Notes under the pieces: generated by a model
Database searches by the model: none
The model's input: the letters and a program-made list of their open reading frames with translations, nothing else
What the model was told of the DNA's origin: nothing
Made by a program: the position numbers and the translations under genes
DNA from: Lichina pygmaea
Lineage: Eukaryota; Ascomycota; Lichinomycetes; Lichinales; Lichinaceae
Reading direction: 5' to 3'
Length of the DNA stretch: 64,000 bases
Assembly: GCA_963422465.1 (NCBI GenBank)
Contig: OY730173.1
Location: 1,364,001 to 1,428,000 of the forward strand
Shown: positions 1-11,357 of the stretch, in pieces
How the letters are laid out: every line of letters starts with the position of its first letter
Position numbering within the stretch: the stretch's first letter is position 1

Positions 1-497
1 TGCCAGGATTCCCAGCCTCGACCGAGGGGGATCTGTTGGGACAGTTGCTCCGCAAGAAGCTCGAACCGAGGACGGAGGGCTGGGTGGACGAGGGTCGTCA
101 GGCCTCGCCGGGCCACGGCGCCGGCGCGCACCCGGCCGCTGCAGCCGCCGTGTGCTCGGAGCTGTGGGACTGGGCCGGCCGTGCCGCCAACGAGGAGGCG
201 CGCAAAAGAACATGGGGCGGCAACTACACCCTGGAGGAGAAGCAGCTAGGGATCGCGAACGTGTCGACCGGTCTACAGAGGACGTTGCCGCAGGACGAGG
301 ACGACGAGGACGACGCGGATGATCAGTCTTTCAACGGGGCAAAGCCAGACAGGGGCGCCGCAGGAACGACTCGTCGGCCGCGCGAACCGACGGGGCCGCC
401 GCCGTCGAACATCGAAGACGTTCTGCGCTTCATGTGTACCGGCATAGAGCCCGGGACGCCCGCTGGCATCGCAGCCGGGGCGCACTTGCGGCGCTGA
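1..497 (+). CDS. med8: Mediator complex subunit 8 (MED8), C-terminal part
   Basis: The reading frame is open from the first bases of the window, so the gene starts upstream; the stop is TGA at 495-497. MED8 is a head-module subunit of the nuclear Mediator complex, which links transcription factors to RNA polymerase II. The fragment shows features I recall from filamentous-fungal MED8: a LLGQLLRKKLEP segment followed by a charged W-V-containing helix, then a block with ELWDWA, ANEEARKR, WGGNYTLEE and GIANVSTGLQR, an acidic linker with runs of Asp and Glu, and a short C-terminal segment IEDVLRFMCTG near the end. Position 36 is a Leu codon within the frame, not a start. About 165 codons are visible, roughly the C-terminal half or more of the usual protein. 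The acidic linker is low complexity. The family call is confident; the N-terminus cannot be seen. Confidence 0.87.
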   Translation, partial: PGFPASTEGDLLGQLLRKKLEPRTEGWVDEGRQASPGHGAGAHPAAAAAVCSELWDWAGRAANEEARKRTWGGNYTLEEKQLGIANVSTGLQRTLPQDEDDEDDADDQSFNGAKPDRGAAGTTRRPREPTGPPPSNIEDVLRFMCTGIEPGTPAGIAAGAHLRR

Positions 498-2119
498 TGT
501 GTGATCCATGTGAGATGTGTCCGTCTCTTTTGAGTTCTATCAATACCCTTCTCCTTCTTCCTCTTCTCCCTACGGCTTTCCTCCTTCTCTCTCATTTTCT
601 CTCTCCCGTCATCTGATGCGCACTACGTAACAATGCCATCAAAACTTTTTGCCAACCAAGTCTTTCTTACAAGTCCCCAGGCACATGTCACACTGTGTGT
701 GTGTGTGTGTGTTCCTATTGGCATACCAATTGATTGATTGATTGAAGTCTCCCACTATTCTAAAGCTAGCTAACTAGATTATGCCAGAAGCAGCAAGAGT
801 GATTTAAAAGAATAAAGCTGTCTTCAGAGTAAAATCTGAACTCTTCCTTCTTCTCTATTCTGGAATCTCTCACTATGGATATCATGCCTGTGTGTACATG
901 TGTTGTAGATCTTGAACTCTACTCTTCTTCTGCAGTGTTTGGGTGATGTTGACCAGATTGCTAGTGTCCACATTCTTCGTATGAATGTTGTGGACTAGCA
1001 CTCAGTAATATCACTGGACTATCTGTGCTGACAGTGCAAGACAGGCCAACCAGCCACTATCCTCTGCTAGTCTCTGGCACCCAGCTTCTGTCTCCACCAG
1101 GACTGACATATCCCCGCTAGGGTGCTGGTACAATAAGAGTACACAGCTCCTATCTCCCCCTGTGAAACAACCAATTTGATCCAGCTGTTTCTTGAGTTGC
1201 TGCGGAGGGACAACCCAGAAGCCCGAAGCCTTCTCCGGGTCCTCGACTCCGGATTGGCACACCAATAGGAAAGAGATTGGCTACTACTATTCATACATAC
1301 AGTGGATGATGCATAAAGAAGACCCAGCTGGCCTTCTTGACAGATCTATCTCTCTGTGCGTCCCTCCATCTGTCTGTCTGTCCCTCCATCTCTCCTTCCA
1401 TCCTTCCATTCATGCGTTCATACCTCCATGCTTCCATGCGTCCAAGCGTCCATGCTTCCATGAGTCCATGCGTCCATGCGTCCATGTGTCCGTCTGTTCA
1501 TCACTCCATCCATCCATCTGTTCGTCCATCTGTCCGTTCATGCCTCTGCCCGTCCCTCTGTTTGTCCATCTGTCCGTTAATGCCTCTGTCCGTTCATCTG
1601 TGCGTTCATCCCTCCGTCTGTCTGTCTGTATGTCCCCCATTCACGGTACAGTAAAAAAAAAAAAAATGCCAGAAAAAGCCAGAAAAAAGACCGGGGGAGA
1701 CAAGAGGTGATGCCACTATGGACGCTGAAAATGCATCTTGAAAATGCAACGTTGTTAATAGACATTGTCAACAGACATTGTGTATAGATGTTGTAAATGC
1801 CGTTGGAAGATGCATCTTGTAAATAGACGTTGTAGATGGACATTGTCAAATGAAGATTGTAGATGGCGTTGAAAGATGCTCAAAACATATCCGGTACCAC
1901 GAGCACGTACAGTACAGAAAAGTACAGTACAGTACAGGAGTAAGGTAGCCGCGTGTTGTTAGCTAGTTGACGACGATTTGAAAAAGATCAGATAAAAAAA
2001 ATTAAAAAAGGCTGACAAGGGAGAGGGAAGGGCTCGCGCCCTCGCGCGCGGGCGATAGATCCCTTGGGTTGTTACATCTCTTGATCCTGCTCTGGCCCGT
2101 CCTGGCCTATCCCAGGGGT
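498..2119. other. Intergenic, microsatellite-rich
   Basis: I see no convincing gene here. After the MED8 stop there is a pyrimidine-rich 3' region, a (TG)n tract at about 694-712, an ATTG tetranucleotide run at about 729-744, a degenerate tetranucleotide array at 1340-1640, a 14-A run at 1653-1666, and at about 1720-1880 loosely repeated motifs of the kind CATTGT/GTTGTA. ORFs across the array are artefacts of the repeat. Confidence 0.6.
1340..1640. repeat. Degenerate tetranucleotide minisatellite
   Basis: About 300 bp of imperfect 4-bp repeats of the types TCCA, TCCG, TCTG and TGCG, with a loosely conserved 8-bp higher-order period (GTCCATGC variants). It opens all frames on both strands, which explains the Ser/Pro/Cys-rich and Asp/Arg/Trp-rich ORFs overlapping it. 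Confidence 0.8.
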
Positions 2120-2217
2120 AGGTCCAGGTCCCAGGTTCAGACGTACCTGGTCCAGGTCCAGGTCCAGGCGTGCCAGGTCCGAATCCAGGTCCAGGTTTGG
2201 GCCCGGTCGTGCCAGGT
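2120..2217. repeat. GGTCCA hexamer-rich repeat at the transporter 3' end
   Basis: Imperfect repeats of GGTCCA and CCAGGT run right up to the stop codon of the transporter gene on the minus strand and would form the start of its 3' UTR. Confidence 0.6.
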
Positions 2218-2233
2218 CTACTGATCATTATCG

Positions 2234-2294
<61 letters not shown>

Positions 2295-4502
2295 CGTCGT
2301 CGTCGTCCGCATCCCGCTCTGCGATCCTCTTGTACTCGGCGCCGCGGTCACCGTTGGCTCCACCTACGCCGCGCCGGCCTTGCTTGCCACCGACCGTGCG
2401 CGAGATCCATCCTCTGACGCGCTCGGCCGCGCCGTTTGTCTGGGAAGCGGCCGGCCCGCCGTCCGCCGCCGGCGTTGGCGGTTCAACGTCGAGGGCGTGA
2501 CCGTCATCACCACCACCACCAACCAGGGGCCGGGGAAGATCCATCGACGGCGGTGGCGAACCATAACGCCTCAAGGACGCGCGCTCGGGATCGGTAACCG
2601 GGATCGTGGCAGGGGTGGCGGCGGCGGTGGCGTCGCCGAAGAGCGCGTCCATGTCCTCGAGCCGGACGCCGGACGTCTCGGGGTACAGGAAGTATACTGC
2701 GGAGAGGCGACGTCAGCAACGAGGGCCCGCTCTCTCTCTCTCTCGGGAGCTCGCGTCGGCTCCCAGGGACGACGACTTGAGGGACATCAACACCCGCTTT
2801 ATGCTCACCGACGACGAAACTGACGGCGCAGAAGAAGGCATGCACGAGGTACAGCCGCCATTTGATCCACTGCTGCAGCACCGGCGTGACCTCGCCCACC
2901 AGCCAGTTGAAGGCCCAGTTCGTGGCCGTGCTGATGCTGGCACCCTTGGCCCGGATGCTCAGCGGAAGGATCTCGGGCGGGTAGAGCCACGGGATCGGAC
3001 CCCACGAGTAGCCAAAGGCGGCGTTGTAGATCATGACGAAGACGACGACGAGCAACGGCGTCTGACGAATGTCGATGTAGATGAAGTACGAGATCAGGGA
3101 CAGCGAGACGGCCGTCATGATGGCGCCCGACATCAGGATCAGGCGGCGGCCCCAGCGATCGACCAGATACCACGGCGGCACCGTGGACAGGAGGTAGGTG
3201 ATGCCGTTGATGCCCGTCATCAGGATCGCGTCCCGGCCCACCCAGCCGGCCTGCTCGAAGACCAGCGGCGCGTAGTACGAGATGACGTTGATGCCGTTCA
3301 GCTGCGCGAACGCCTGGGCCGACATGGCGATCATGATGCGCTTGGGGTAGCGTCTGAACATGTCACGGTAGGACCGTTCGCCCTCCTGCCGCTGCAGCAG
3401 CACGCCCATCTTGATGTCGCGGTACTCGTCGCGAGCCTTGGGATGGTGGACGTCACCGCCGCCGTACAGGTTCGCGATGACGGTCATGCCTTCCTCGTCG
3501 TGGTCGTTGTCCAAGAGCCACCTGGGCCGGGACCGGAGGTCGTCAGCAGACAGGGTAGGACGGGCGAGCGGGAGGGGTGCGCGCGCGGGCACACGCGCCG
3601 GCGCAGAGCCACATTACCTCGGTGACTCGGAGATGACGAGGCTCCCCGCGGCCAGCAGCGCGCCCATGACGCACTGCATCAGGAGCGGCAGGCGCCAGGC
3701 GTAGTCGCTTTCGATGTAGCTGCAGAAGTAGTCGACCCAGACGCTGGTGGCGTAGCCGGCGACGTTGCCGGTGAACTCGATGCACGCGAGCTTGCCGCGG
3801 TTGTGCGGCGGCGAGATCTCGGACTGGTACACGGGTACGATGGTCGACAGGGCCCCGACTCCGACCCCGGCGATGATGCGGCCCAACAGCATCATCGGCA
3901 TGCCGGTCGCGAAGGTCTGCAGGGCCCCGCCCACGAGGAAGATCATGGACCCGTAGAGGATCGTTCTGCGGCGCCCGATGATGTCCCCGACGCGGCCGAC
4001 GGTGAGCGACGCGACAAAGGCCCCGATCTCGAGGATGGCGACCATCGTCCCGATCTCGGCCCTGCTCGGCTGCTTCATGTAGTCCTTGAAATAGGCACCC
4101 CTGGGTCACGAACGTGAGCGTGCCGCACCTGCCGTCTGCGAATGCTCCATCCAGGGTCTTGTTCCTCGAACGTACGTGATGATGCCCGACATGACGCCCT
4201 GGTCGTACCCGAAAAGAAACACCCCCAACGACACGAAGACGCTCGTGAAGTACCTTCGAGGGCGCTCGCTCGTCAGCCAGATCAACCGACCAGCGATGCC
4301 GTCGCATCATCGACCAAGGGCAAGGAAGTTCTTACAGCAACGGCTTGCCGACCAGACCATGGCCTGCTTTCGCCTGGCCTCCGGCCATGACAGCGGCCAA
4401 GCTCTGCTCGAAACGGGACACCCGTCGCGGCCGCGGGACGGGTATCGATATCTGCTCTCTATCGAGGCCAGCGCGGGTTCTGTGGCGCCGGAGAGCCGCG
4501 CG

Positions 4503-4537
<35 letters not shown>

Positions 4538-5093
4538 TCTCCTCCTCCTCCCCCTCCTCCCCCTCCTCCTCAAAGCATACGCGCTTCGGCCGTTTCTCTC
4601 GACCGACGAGAGCCAGCTGATCCTCGGACGAAGGCCGTAGCCTCAACTGCAGCGTTTCGTCCCCGTGGGTGTGCCGCTCGGCGAGGTCGCCGCTGTCGCT
4701 CCACAGCGAGAGATCCGAGCGGGCCGAGTCGGCCGAGAGGCGCGACGACCGGGACGATCGTCGCTTGCGCAGAGGCTTCTCGTCAACGGAGCCGGAGGAC
4801 GACGAGGGTGGAGGATCGGACCAATGCGACGTCGGGAGGGTCCTGAGAGGGATTTGGGCCGAGTTGTTGGGCGCCGACGAGGACGGAATCGTGACGGGAG
4901 TCGGGGCTGAGAAACAGCAGCCCCTCTGTTCAGCGATCGATGGTTCGGCGGACGGCAATAGCTTGGGGGTGGTGACCGAGAACAGGTGTCGGGCGAATGT
5001 GTTCGGATCGTGGCGCTTGGCGCAGCTGATCTGGACTGGAGGTAGGCGTGGATGACCACCCGTGATCTCGGGATATCGACGGTCGTGTCCCAC
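2218..5093 (-). CDS. MFS sugar transporter with long acidic N-terminal extension
   Basis: Predicted plasma-membrane monosaccharide transporter of the Major Facilitator Superfamily, 836 codons in five exons: 5093-4336, 4253-4176, 4100-3618, 3521-2809 and 2696-2218. Introns 4254-4335, 4101-4175, 3522-3617 and 2697-2808 have GT and AG ends, and joining the exons restores sugar-porter motifs: FLFGYDQGVMSGII, GRVGDIIGRRR, PESPR-like SESPRWLLDNDHDEEG, NGINVISYYAPLVF and the final-helix YFLYPETSG. Before the first helix there are about 250 residues of Ser/Arg-rich sequence with an Asp run; filamentous-fungal relatives, as I remember them, also carry such an extension (SSRLSADSARSDLSLWS). The C-terminal tail ends in an Asp run and about 20 Asn encoded by a TTG/CAA microsatellite. 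The ATG at 5093 is the first in the frame but could be wrong, since an upstream intron is possible. The substrate is not readable from sequence. Confidence 0.88.
2232..2307. repeat. TTG/GTC trinucleotide tract encoding poly-Asn/Asp
   Basis: An uninterrupted TTG run followed by a GTC run on the plus strand. On the minus strand it encodes about five Asp followed by about twenty Asn just before the transporter stop, so its length probably varies between strains. Confidence 0.85.
4502..4569. repeat. GTC/CTC trinucleotide tract encoding poly-Asp and Glu-rich segment
   Basis: A GTC run followed by CTC-rich triplets; read on the minus strand in the transporter first exon it gives a Glu/Gly-rich stretch and then eleven Asp residues in the cytoplasmic N-terminus. 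Confidence 0.8.
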
Positions 5094-6235
5094 AAGATCG
5101 GCCTAAACAACCGCAGAGGAGCGATCTATGTCCGCACTTCAATCACCATTACTTCGTCGCCTCACTGGCATTCAGCAAGCTCTGGACTTACTGCACATGT
5201 GATGCAGCGTCTTCCGTCAGCGTCGGTATGATCTTACTGCAGTCACGTACGTTTTCTTCGTGGAAGTAGAGCTACGGTGCTGTGGGCGTTGCTTGACTTG
5301 TACGCTGATGTAGAAAATACAAGACTTCTCCGACAAGGCTAAAGGCTTACATACGTGTAGTTGAGGAACTCTGTCGATCAGGCATCAGGCTGCCAGTGAC
5401 TGCTTGTCCGTGTGGGGAGTCCGGCGTCGTCGTGATAATTGATTGAATAGATTCACGGCTCTCTCATTGTTCAGGATGTAACTGATCAGGCCAAATAGGC
5501 AAGTGATTAATACTCCTACAACGTGAAGGTCCTACTCTCACGTGACTCTAGATCCGGTGCGATAGCATGCTGGGACTGAATCTCTACGAGTATTGGGCTA
5601 TTTTAGATGCCCTTGGCTCAGAAGCCATGATACAGTATGTCTATAAGGTACGCTAGGCTTTTCGCACCAGTCCGAGAACGCAGGCACCAAGAACCGCCGT
5701 CGCGGCCAGATCTCGTGTCCAGGCCCCATGCCGATGCCGAGACGAGGTATCAGGTGGCAGCAGCGAGAGGGAAGACCGCTGCCTCTCGGGTTTTGCAACT
5801 CCACCGTGCTTTTTTGGGACTGGGACAGAGATGATGGAGTATCTGACGGACGAGATCTTCGACATGGCTCGGCCTGCGAGAAGTAGTGTCACGAGGCCTA
5901 CCCGATGCGACGACGACAGACACCTCGTCGACGGCCACCACCAGCCCTCGCATCGTTCCGAGGCCGACCAGAACCATTGCCGGCGAAACTGGACTGAGCC
6001 ACGGATGCCCCACCGACCAGGGAAGATGGCTTGTTGGACCGATAGGCTACCTGTCCCTGCGCCGTGGCTCGAGGAACGAACGAAAGCGATACGGGTCAGG
6101 TTCCGAGAGGACGTGCAAAGAAACGATCCGTGAGCGCACTACCACAGCCCGAACCACCTCAGCCCCTGGTCAAGCCCTGCCGCGACGAACGCCCCAGAGG
6201 AGGTCATGGAGAAGGTTGGCGCATGACGGCCAAAG
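5094..6235. other. Intergenic region between transporter promoter and MPDU1-like 3' end
   Basis: About 1.1 kb without a gene I can support. The 5094-5640 part is upstream of the transporter and is AT-richer. From about 5700 to 6235 it is GC-rich with several overlapping short ORFs but no recognisable domain, no clear splice structure and no start context that stands out. Confidence 0.5.
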
Positions 6236-7334
6236 TCAGGCTTTCCGTCTGCTCCTCAGCGCCCGCCCCTTCTTCTCGGGAGTGAGCAGCCTGTCGCTGC
6301 TGCTCGCATCGCTCGCGGTATACGATGCGTCCGAGGGCGGTTCCTTCTTGGCGCGGCGTTTGGTCCGACGTGGACGAGCTGGCGTACGCTTGCCGGCGAC
6401 ACGGGTGGTGGCGGTGCCGTTCCAGTAGTACACCATCTGCGCGGCAATGACGGCGTTGAGGAAGCAGGCGACGATGAAGCCCCATAATATCAAGGGGTCA
6501 TCGATCTCTTGAAGCGTTGTGAAGATGCGGAACAAGGAGCCGGCGAGGAAGTTGAACACCTATGCTCTCCACCTCGATCGTTAGCCGCCGACCTCTCTCT
6601 CTCCTATTCTATGCCTGTGTCACCCGTCTCCTCGTTCATGTTGGGCTTCTGGTCGTCACCACGGGCGACAACAGCAACCCCTCACCAACAGTCGCGAGAC
6701 AATGTCGCAGCCGCCAACGTTCTGGACTCACCGCGAACGCGCTCAGCTGTCCCGTGCCCCCCTCCCGGTAGATGGTCCAGATCTGTGGCAGCTTACTTGC
6801 GAGGTTGAGAACGCTGGCACCGGCCTGCAGCCAGCCAAGACCGTGCAAGTCCACAAACCGGTCGCCGGAAAACAGAACGGCGTAGAGGACCGCGGCCAGT
6901 CCGGTCACGAAGGCGGCCGCGGCGGCGCCCTGCCGCCGCAGATGCAAGACCAGGACGGCGATGACGATGTTCTGGACGGCGATGAACGCCGTCTCGCCAT
7001 ATGTACTGAAGGGGAAGCCCCGTCGCACGCTGTAGGCAAGTCCGATCACGTAGGAGGCCGTCTCGAGCGCGTAGCCCAAGGACGAGATGCCCGTGGCCTT
7101 GCCGGACGACACAAGCTTGAGGATCTGAGGGAGCTTGACCCCCGCAGACCCAACGACGATGCCCAGACCCAGGACCTTGCTGATGGCCAGCTTCAGGCAC
7201 GCTTGAGCGCGGAGGTCAGCGTCGAGGAGCAGCTTCCTGTGGCATTGTCGGCCCAGGAGCGCGATGGCACCCGAGTGTATCGGCGCGGGCAGACTGCGAA
7301 GCACAGGTCGGAGGGTCTGCTGTAGCGCATCCAT
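6236..7334 (-). CDS. MPDU1: MPDU1-type PQ-loop protein (dolichol-phosphate-sugar utilisation)
   Basis: Homologue of mannose-P-dolichol utilisation defect 1, an ER membrane protein needed for use of dolichol-phosphate mannose and glucose in N-glycan, GPI-anchor and O-mannose synthesis. Two exons, 7334-6732 and 6559-6236, with a GT-AG intron at 6560-6731 (172 nt), give 308 residues. Two PQ-loop repeats are visible: KLPQILKLVSSGKATGIS at about residues 70-90 and KLPQIWTIYREGGTGQLS near 185-200. The second continues across the splice into AVFNFLAGSLFRIFTTLQE, a block typical of the family, then a last helix ending IAAQMVYYWN. The C-terminus is a basic Lys/Arg-rich tail of about 60 residues, plausibly cytosolic. 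I chose the ATG at 7334 (MDALQQTLRPVL) because family members start there; an in-frame ATG at 7439 would add 35 residues unlike the family. Confidence 0.88.
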
Positions 7335-8277
7335 GGTGTTGTCGGTGTTGGGCTCCACCACAAGTACGGGGGTACTGGCAAGAAGACGTTTTCCCGCCAG
7401 ACCTGAAGAGGCAATTTTGGAGAGGCAAACACGTACCAAGTCAGGTGACCACAGAACTTTCTATCCCGTGACCTTGTTTGCCTCTCATACGTACGTAACG
7501 TACAGTACTACGAGTACTCGTAGGTCGCAATCACGTGAGCTGTTGCCACCTGTGGCTGTGAGTCAGCCACAGCACTGCCGCGCTCGTGGTCATGCCCCAA
7601 TAGAATGCGCGCAAAGGGAAGATTCGGTTGCGGAACTGTGGTCTCTTTCATGCCACACAATTACGTAACGTACGTGCGAGATTTAGTCTCGAGCGATCAA
7701 GTAGGTAGGACGTCAACCTGCAGTCAGGGGGACTTTCGGTCATATATATGAGGCTACACCACGCTCACAGGATCATCTAGAACCACCGCGGAATTTAACG
7801 GCTGCAATAGGTCTTTTTACCTACAAATCTTTTGGCGTTGTGCCTCAAGATTGACTGACCAGATGGCAATGACATGTATCAGAGCTTCCTAACCTCATCA
7901 ATTCTCACACTTCAAGTAGTGAGTACGGTTTGGTTACAGCCCTGGTACGTCAAATTGATGGCTAACGGTAGATCAGAGCGTTGGCCTGGGCAGTGTGCGG
8001 TACGGTATCAAGCTACGGACATTGCTACTTCACAGCCTGTCCACGCCCGACGCAAACGATTCACCTGCCGACAGGCAAACATAATCCCTGGGCTACTTTC
8101 CAGATTCAGACACACCCACAGGGTTCGTGCTGCGCTCCATCCGAAATAGTACGGAGTACGATATTTTGTTCTCAACAGCGTTCACTCGGAGTCCGGCGTG
8201 CCTTGGGTTGCAACCACCACCTCGCGCCGTCCTTTGAGGCCAAGAAGCGTCAGCTCAAACTTTTCCAATCTATCGAA
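7335..8277. other. Divergent promoter region, MPDU1-like / RING gene
   Basis: Shared upstream region of two divergent genes. It holds clustered GTAC words (about 7489-7525 and 7664-7676) and a TATATATA-like motif near 7742-7749. No gene seen. Confidence 0.5.
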
Positions 8278-9996
8278 ATGGCGGATTCGCCATCAGCACC
8301 GCGTGGGAACACTGTCTTCTGTCATGAATGCTATGCAGACTGGTCCAGATATGAACACAGTCTGACATGTCCACAATGTGGCTCTGAATTTACTGAGATA
8401 GTACGTGTCTTCGGCGTCCCTGCCTCGCTGACGTCCCTTTCCCGGTACCGGAGTGGCTGAGCGATGTGGTTGAATCTCCTTGGCTAAGTCTTGCAGATTG
8501 AGGAGGGAAACGATCCCCGAGCAGCAACACCTGGCTTTGCTCCGTCTCCTGGCGCTTGGCCCTCGACGGGTGATCCGCTGTCCGATGCAGAAGGCAGCAG
8601 AGACCGACGCGGATCTCAACCGCGCGTAACACATCATCATCACGACGGCCCTGGCGGATTACAGTTCACAAGCGTCATCTACCACTCTGGACCATCGGGC
8701 GGGGGCGGAGAAGACCACGGGCGTCAGGACGGCGTGCCGAACATCTACCACAGCTTCCAGACCATGCTCCAGAACATCATCGGACGACCAGGGTCGGACC
8801 TTCCCGATCCGCATCCTTCAACAGAGCCGAACCCGCGCGCAGAGCAGCTAGGACCGTTCTGGCAATCTGCTGGTACACTCGGAGCTTCGGGACCACATTT
8901 CACGGTGGAGAGTACGACTAGCAGAGACTCCATTCCGATTCTCGGTGCCAGATTCAGCTATTCTTCCCACACGACCCTTCACCCTCGTGAGGCCAACAGC
9001 GCCCAGCCGCCGACCCAGCCAGTGGATGACCTTGCAGGGTATGCCACATTCTCGGACATGGTACATCGTGGATCGGATGACTCTGACGGACTGAGCAGCG
9101 TTCTAAGATCGCTCGTCGCCGATCTGAGCGGAGGCGCAGACCAGAATCCTCACGCATTTCCTCCAGGCGAACATCCTCCCGGGATCAACCCCTTGCTTGG
9201 CCTCTTTTCCACACTCATCAATCCTCCGGGCGGCGTCCACGGGGACGCGGTGTACAATCAGGAAGCCTTCGACAGGATCATCTCACAGATGATGGAGCAA
9301 CACGCGGGGAGTAACGCGCCGGGTCCAGCCACCGACAACGCCATCATGTCTCTTCCGCGGAGGAACGTCGACGTGGGCATGCTTGACGATGCCGGCAAAG
9401 CCGAGTGCAGCATTTGCATGGACGAAGTCCCTGTAGGCCATGAGATCATGAGCCTCCCGTGCGGCCATTGGTTCCACGAGCAATGCGGGACGACGTGGCT
9501 GAGGGAACACGACACGTGCCCCATCTGCCGAGAGGGCATCATGCCGAAAGAGGGACCGTCGGAGGGACCACGGGCCCCAGAACAGGAAGCCCGGAACCAG
9601 GAGCCTTGGCGGACACGGCCAGCGGGGGGACGGCGAGGAACTGCCGATCAGTCCAGAAGAGATGTCTTTGATATGCCGCCACATTTTCAGCCTGGCAACA
9701 CGACCACCTCGACCTTTGGCCCTCCTCCTCCTCCTCCTTATTCCCCTCCTTCGCTATCGGCTGCTCCATCAAGACAGCGAGGACCGCTCGGTGTCAACGG
9801 GCGTGCCGCGACGCGCGCGGGACATGACGCGAACCGCCCCGGTTCAACCGGTGGCAGTAATAGCGGCTTGGGCAATTCATTGCGAGGGTGGTTCAGCGGT
9901 AGTAGCAGCGGTGGCGGTGGCGGTGGCGGTGGTGGTAGAGCAGGTGGAGGTAGGAGCGGAGACGGCAGCGGTCACGACAGCCATAGCTACCACTAG
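8278..9996 (+). CDS. RING-H2 E3 ubiquitin ligase, RNF126/RNF115-like
   Basis: Predicted ubiquitin-protein ligase of about 540 residues. Exon 1 (8278-8400) and exon 2 (8497-9996) are joined in phase 0 across a GT-AG intron of 96 nt. The start at 8278 gives MADSPSAPRGN followed by a small zinc finger, FCHECYADW...CPQCGSEF (residues about 15-40), the arrangement seen at the N-terminus of RNF126/RNF115-type ligases. The middle is disordered and rich in Ser, Gly and Pro. A RING-H2 lies near residues 345-390: CSICMDEV, then LPCGHWFHEQC, then TCPICREG, with all eight zinc ligands present (C3H2C3). The C-terminus has a poly-Pro stretch, a conserved-looking LRGWFSG and a Gly run from a GGT microsatellite. 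Likely role is protein quality control or receptor ubiquitination by analogy with the family; the actual substrates are unknown. Confidence 0.85.
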
Positions 9997-10963
9997 CTCG
10001 TATACCCTTGCATGTACAGTACGACATCGAGCGCGAACAGAAACTTTCTTGCTTTCTACTTCCTACAACAACCCTTTGGACCGTTGCAGAGACGCAGAGA
10101 TGGGAAAAGGTCTCATCTTGATCGATCCTGCTCGACGACTTTTCTCGGGCTTACCTTACCAGGTCGCTCCGATTGCACACGGTACCTCTACGAACGCTCC
10201 ATCCACGTCCCGTGCGACCGAAATCTTCTCTGGATCATGTAAGATCTGTCATCGCCCTGTCGATGCTCCGCCAAAGCTTCATCCAAGCCCCATCGACACT
10301 CCCTCGATGGCGCATCGCAAACTCCATCGGCAGTCGATCCAAACATACCGCAGCGTACGTAACGTGTTACGGAACTACTCTCCTGTCCCGTTCTACAGTT
10401 CCGTCCTGCATTCTCTCACCTGAATCTGGTGATATCGTAAATGAACTTCAGTCGATATTGGAAGACTCCCATTGGCTCCAAAGGCCACAGGGGGGGGGGG
10501 GGGGGTCATGGTGTAGTACGGTACCGTACAGGTTGAATCGGAGTTTGATGGCCTCTTGTATGCCCAAGTACCGTAAGGGAAAGGAGGAAAGAGGAGGAAG
10601 GAAGGAGGAAGATGACCCATGGGGATGGTTACGTATCCTGACTGGCAAGAGTGGACGACGAGGTCCCGTAACTAATTCGTTGATGAACGGCCCTGCCTAC
10701 GAGGAATCCTCTGGCGGACAGCATACGTATGGATACGTATCTGCGTGTCTATCTGAATTGCACCAGGCGACGGAAGTACTCAATACCAGTAATGTTCCCA
10801 TACGTAAGGGAGTGCGTAACGTACCGGTACGTCCATACTCACGGCGCTTTCGATAGCTAAGTATCTACAAGTTTTTACCAAGTCGCTCTGGCTGGTACGA
10901 TACTGCATCTCACCACGCTGGCCTCGACTCATTGATATATTACTTTGACCGGGATACTACCAA
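9997..10963. other. Intergenic with 16-G homopolymer
   Basis: Downstream of the RING gene. Holds a run of 16 G at 10490-10505, a purine-rich patch at 10570-10615 and several TACGTA palindromes around 10730-10830. A long frame at 10173-10856 has no recognisable domain and runs through the G-tract; I do not call it. Confidence 0.5.
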
Positions 10964-11090
10964 GTCTTGGTGGCCCAGTCGGTTAAGGCGTGAGTCTCAT
11001 AGTCCACCAACTCCGGATGCCGGCTCTGGCACCGAAGCGTGAGCATAACGGGAGATCTCAAGATCGCGAGTTCGATTCTCGCCCAGGACA
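10964..11090 (+). tRNA. tRNA with anticodon CAT (probably elongator Met), intron 11002-11054
   Basis: The ends pair as a 7-bp acceptor stem (GTCTTGG with CCAGGAC). Box A matches TGGCCCAGTCGG and box B lies in GCGAGTTCGATTCTCGC, which forms a perfect 5-bp T stem. The anticodon loop reads CTCATAA after removing a 53-nt intron that starts one base 3' of the anticodon, the normal eukaryotic nuclear position. Mature length is 74 nt without CCA. The anticodon stem has four good pairs and a U-U at its loop-proximal end. The short variable loop (AGATC) argues against Leu or Ser. Initiator versus elongator is inferred only from the intron and the T-loop TTCGATT. A T-rich patch follows within about 25 nt and may end Pol III transcription. 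Confidence 0.83.
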
Positions 11091-11269
11091 TTATCTGATC
11101 ATTAAAACTCATCTTTTGGTCTTTTGATACGACTTTTTGCATCAGGGCCACGGGTCGACGTCTTTTTTGGGTTCCATTCTTATTCTACATGATGGTATTT
11201 GTCTTGGTGTGAATTGCTTCGGGTGTGAGTGCTAATATTATGTGAATCCCGTTGCCACCTCCCCTGGCA

Positions 11270-11295
11270 CCCCCCCCCCCCCCCCCCCCCCCCCC
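11270..11295. repeat. 26-C homopolymer
   Basis: Uninterrupted C run between the tRNA and the dispersed repeat copy; read length through it should be treated as uncertain. Confidence 0.9.
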
Positions 11296-11357
11296 TCCGC
11301 CAAGCATGCGCAGATGCTTGACCCAGACGCCGCGGGGGGAAACAACTGGAAGCCTGA

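Noticed and set aside
1192-1710. Ser/Cys/Pro-rich ORFs on both strands between 1190 and 1850.
   Set aside because: They are translations of a degenerate tetranucleotide minisatellite that is open in several frames.
5831-6133. A frame beginning MMEYLTDEIFDMA that resembles the EYLTAEILELA helix of histone H2A.
   Set aside because: The match is about a dozen residues; neither the upstream H2A core nor the downstream NAARDNKK and IPRHL parts appear in any frame. Treated as chance.
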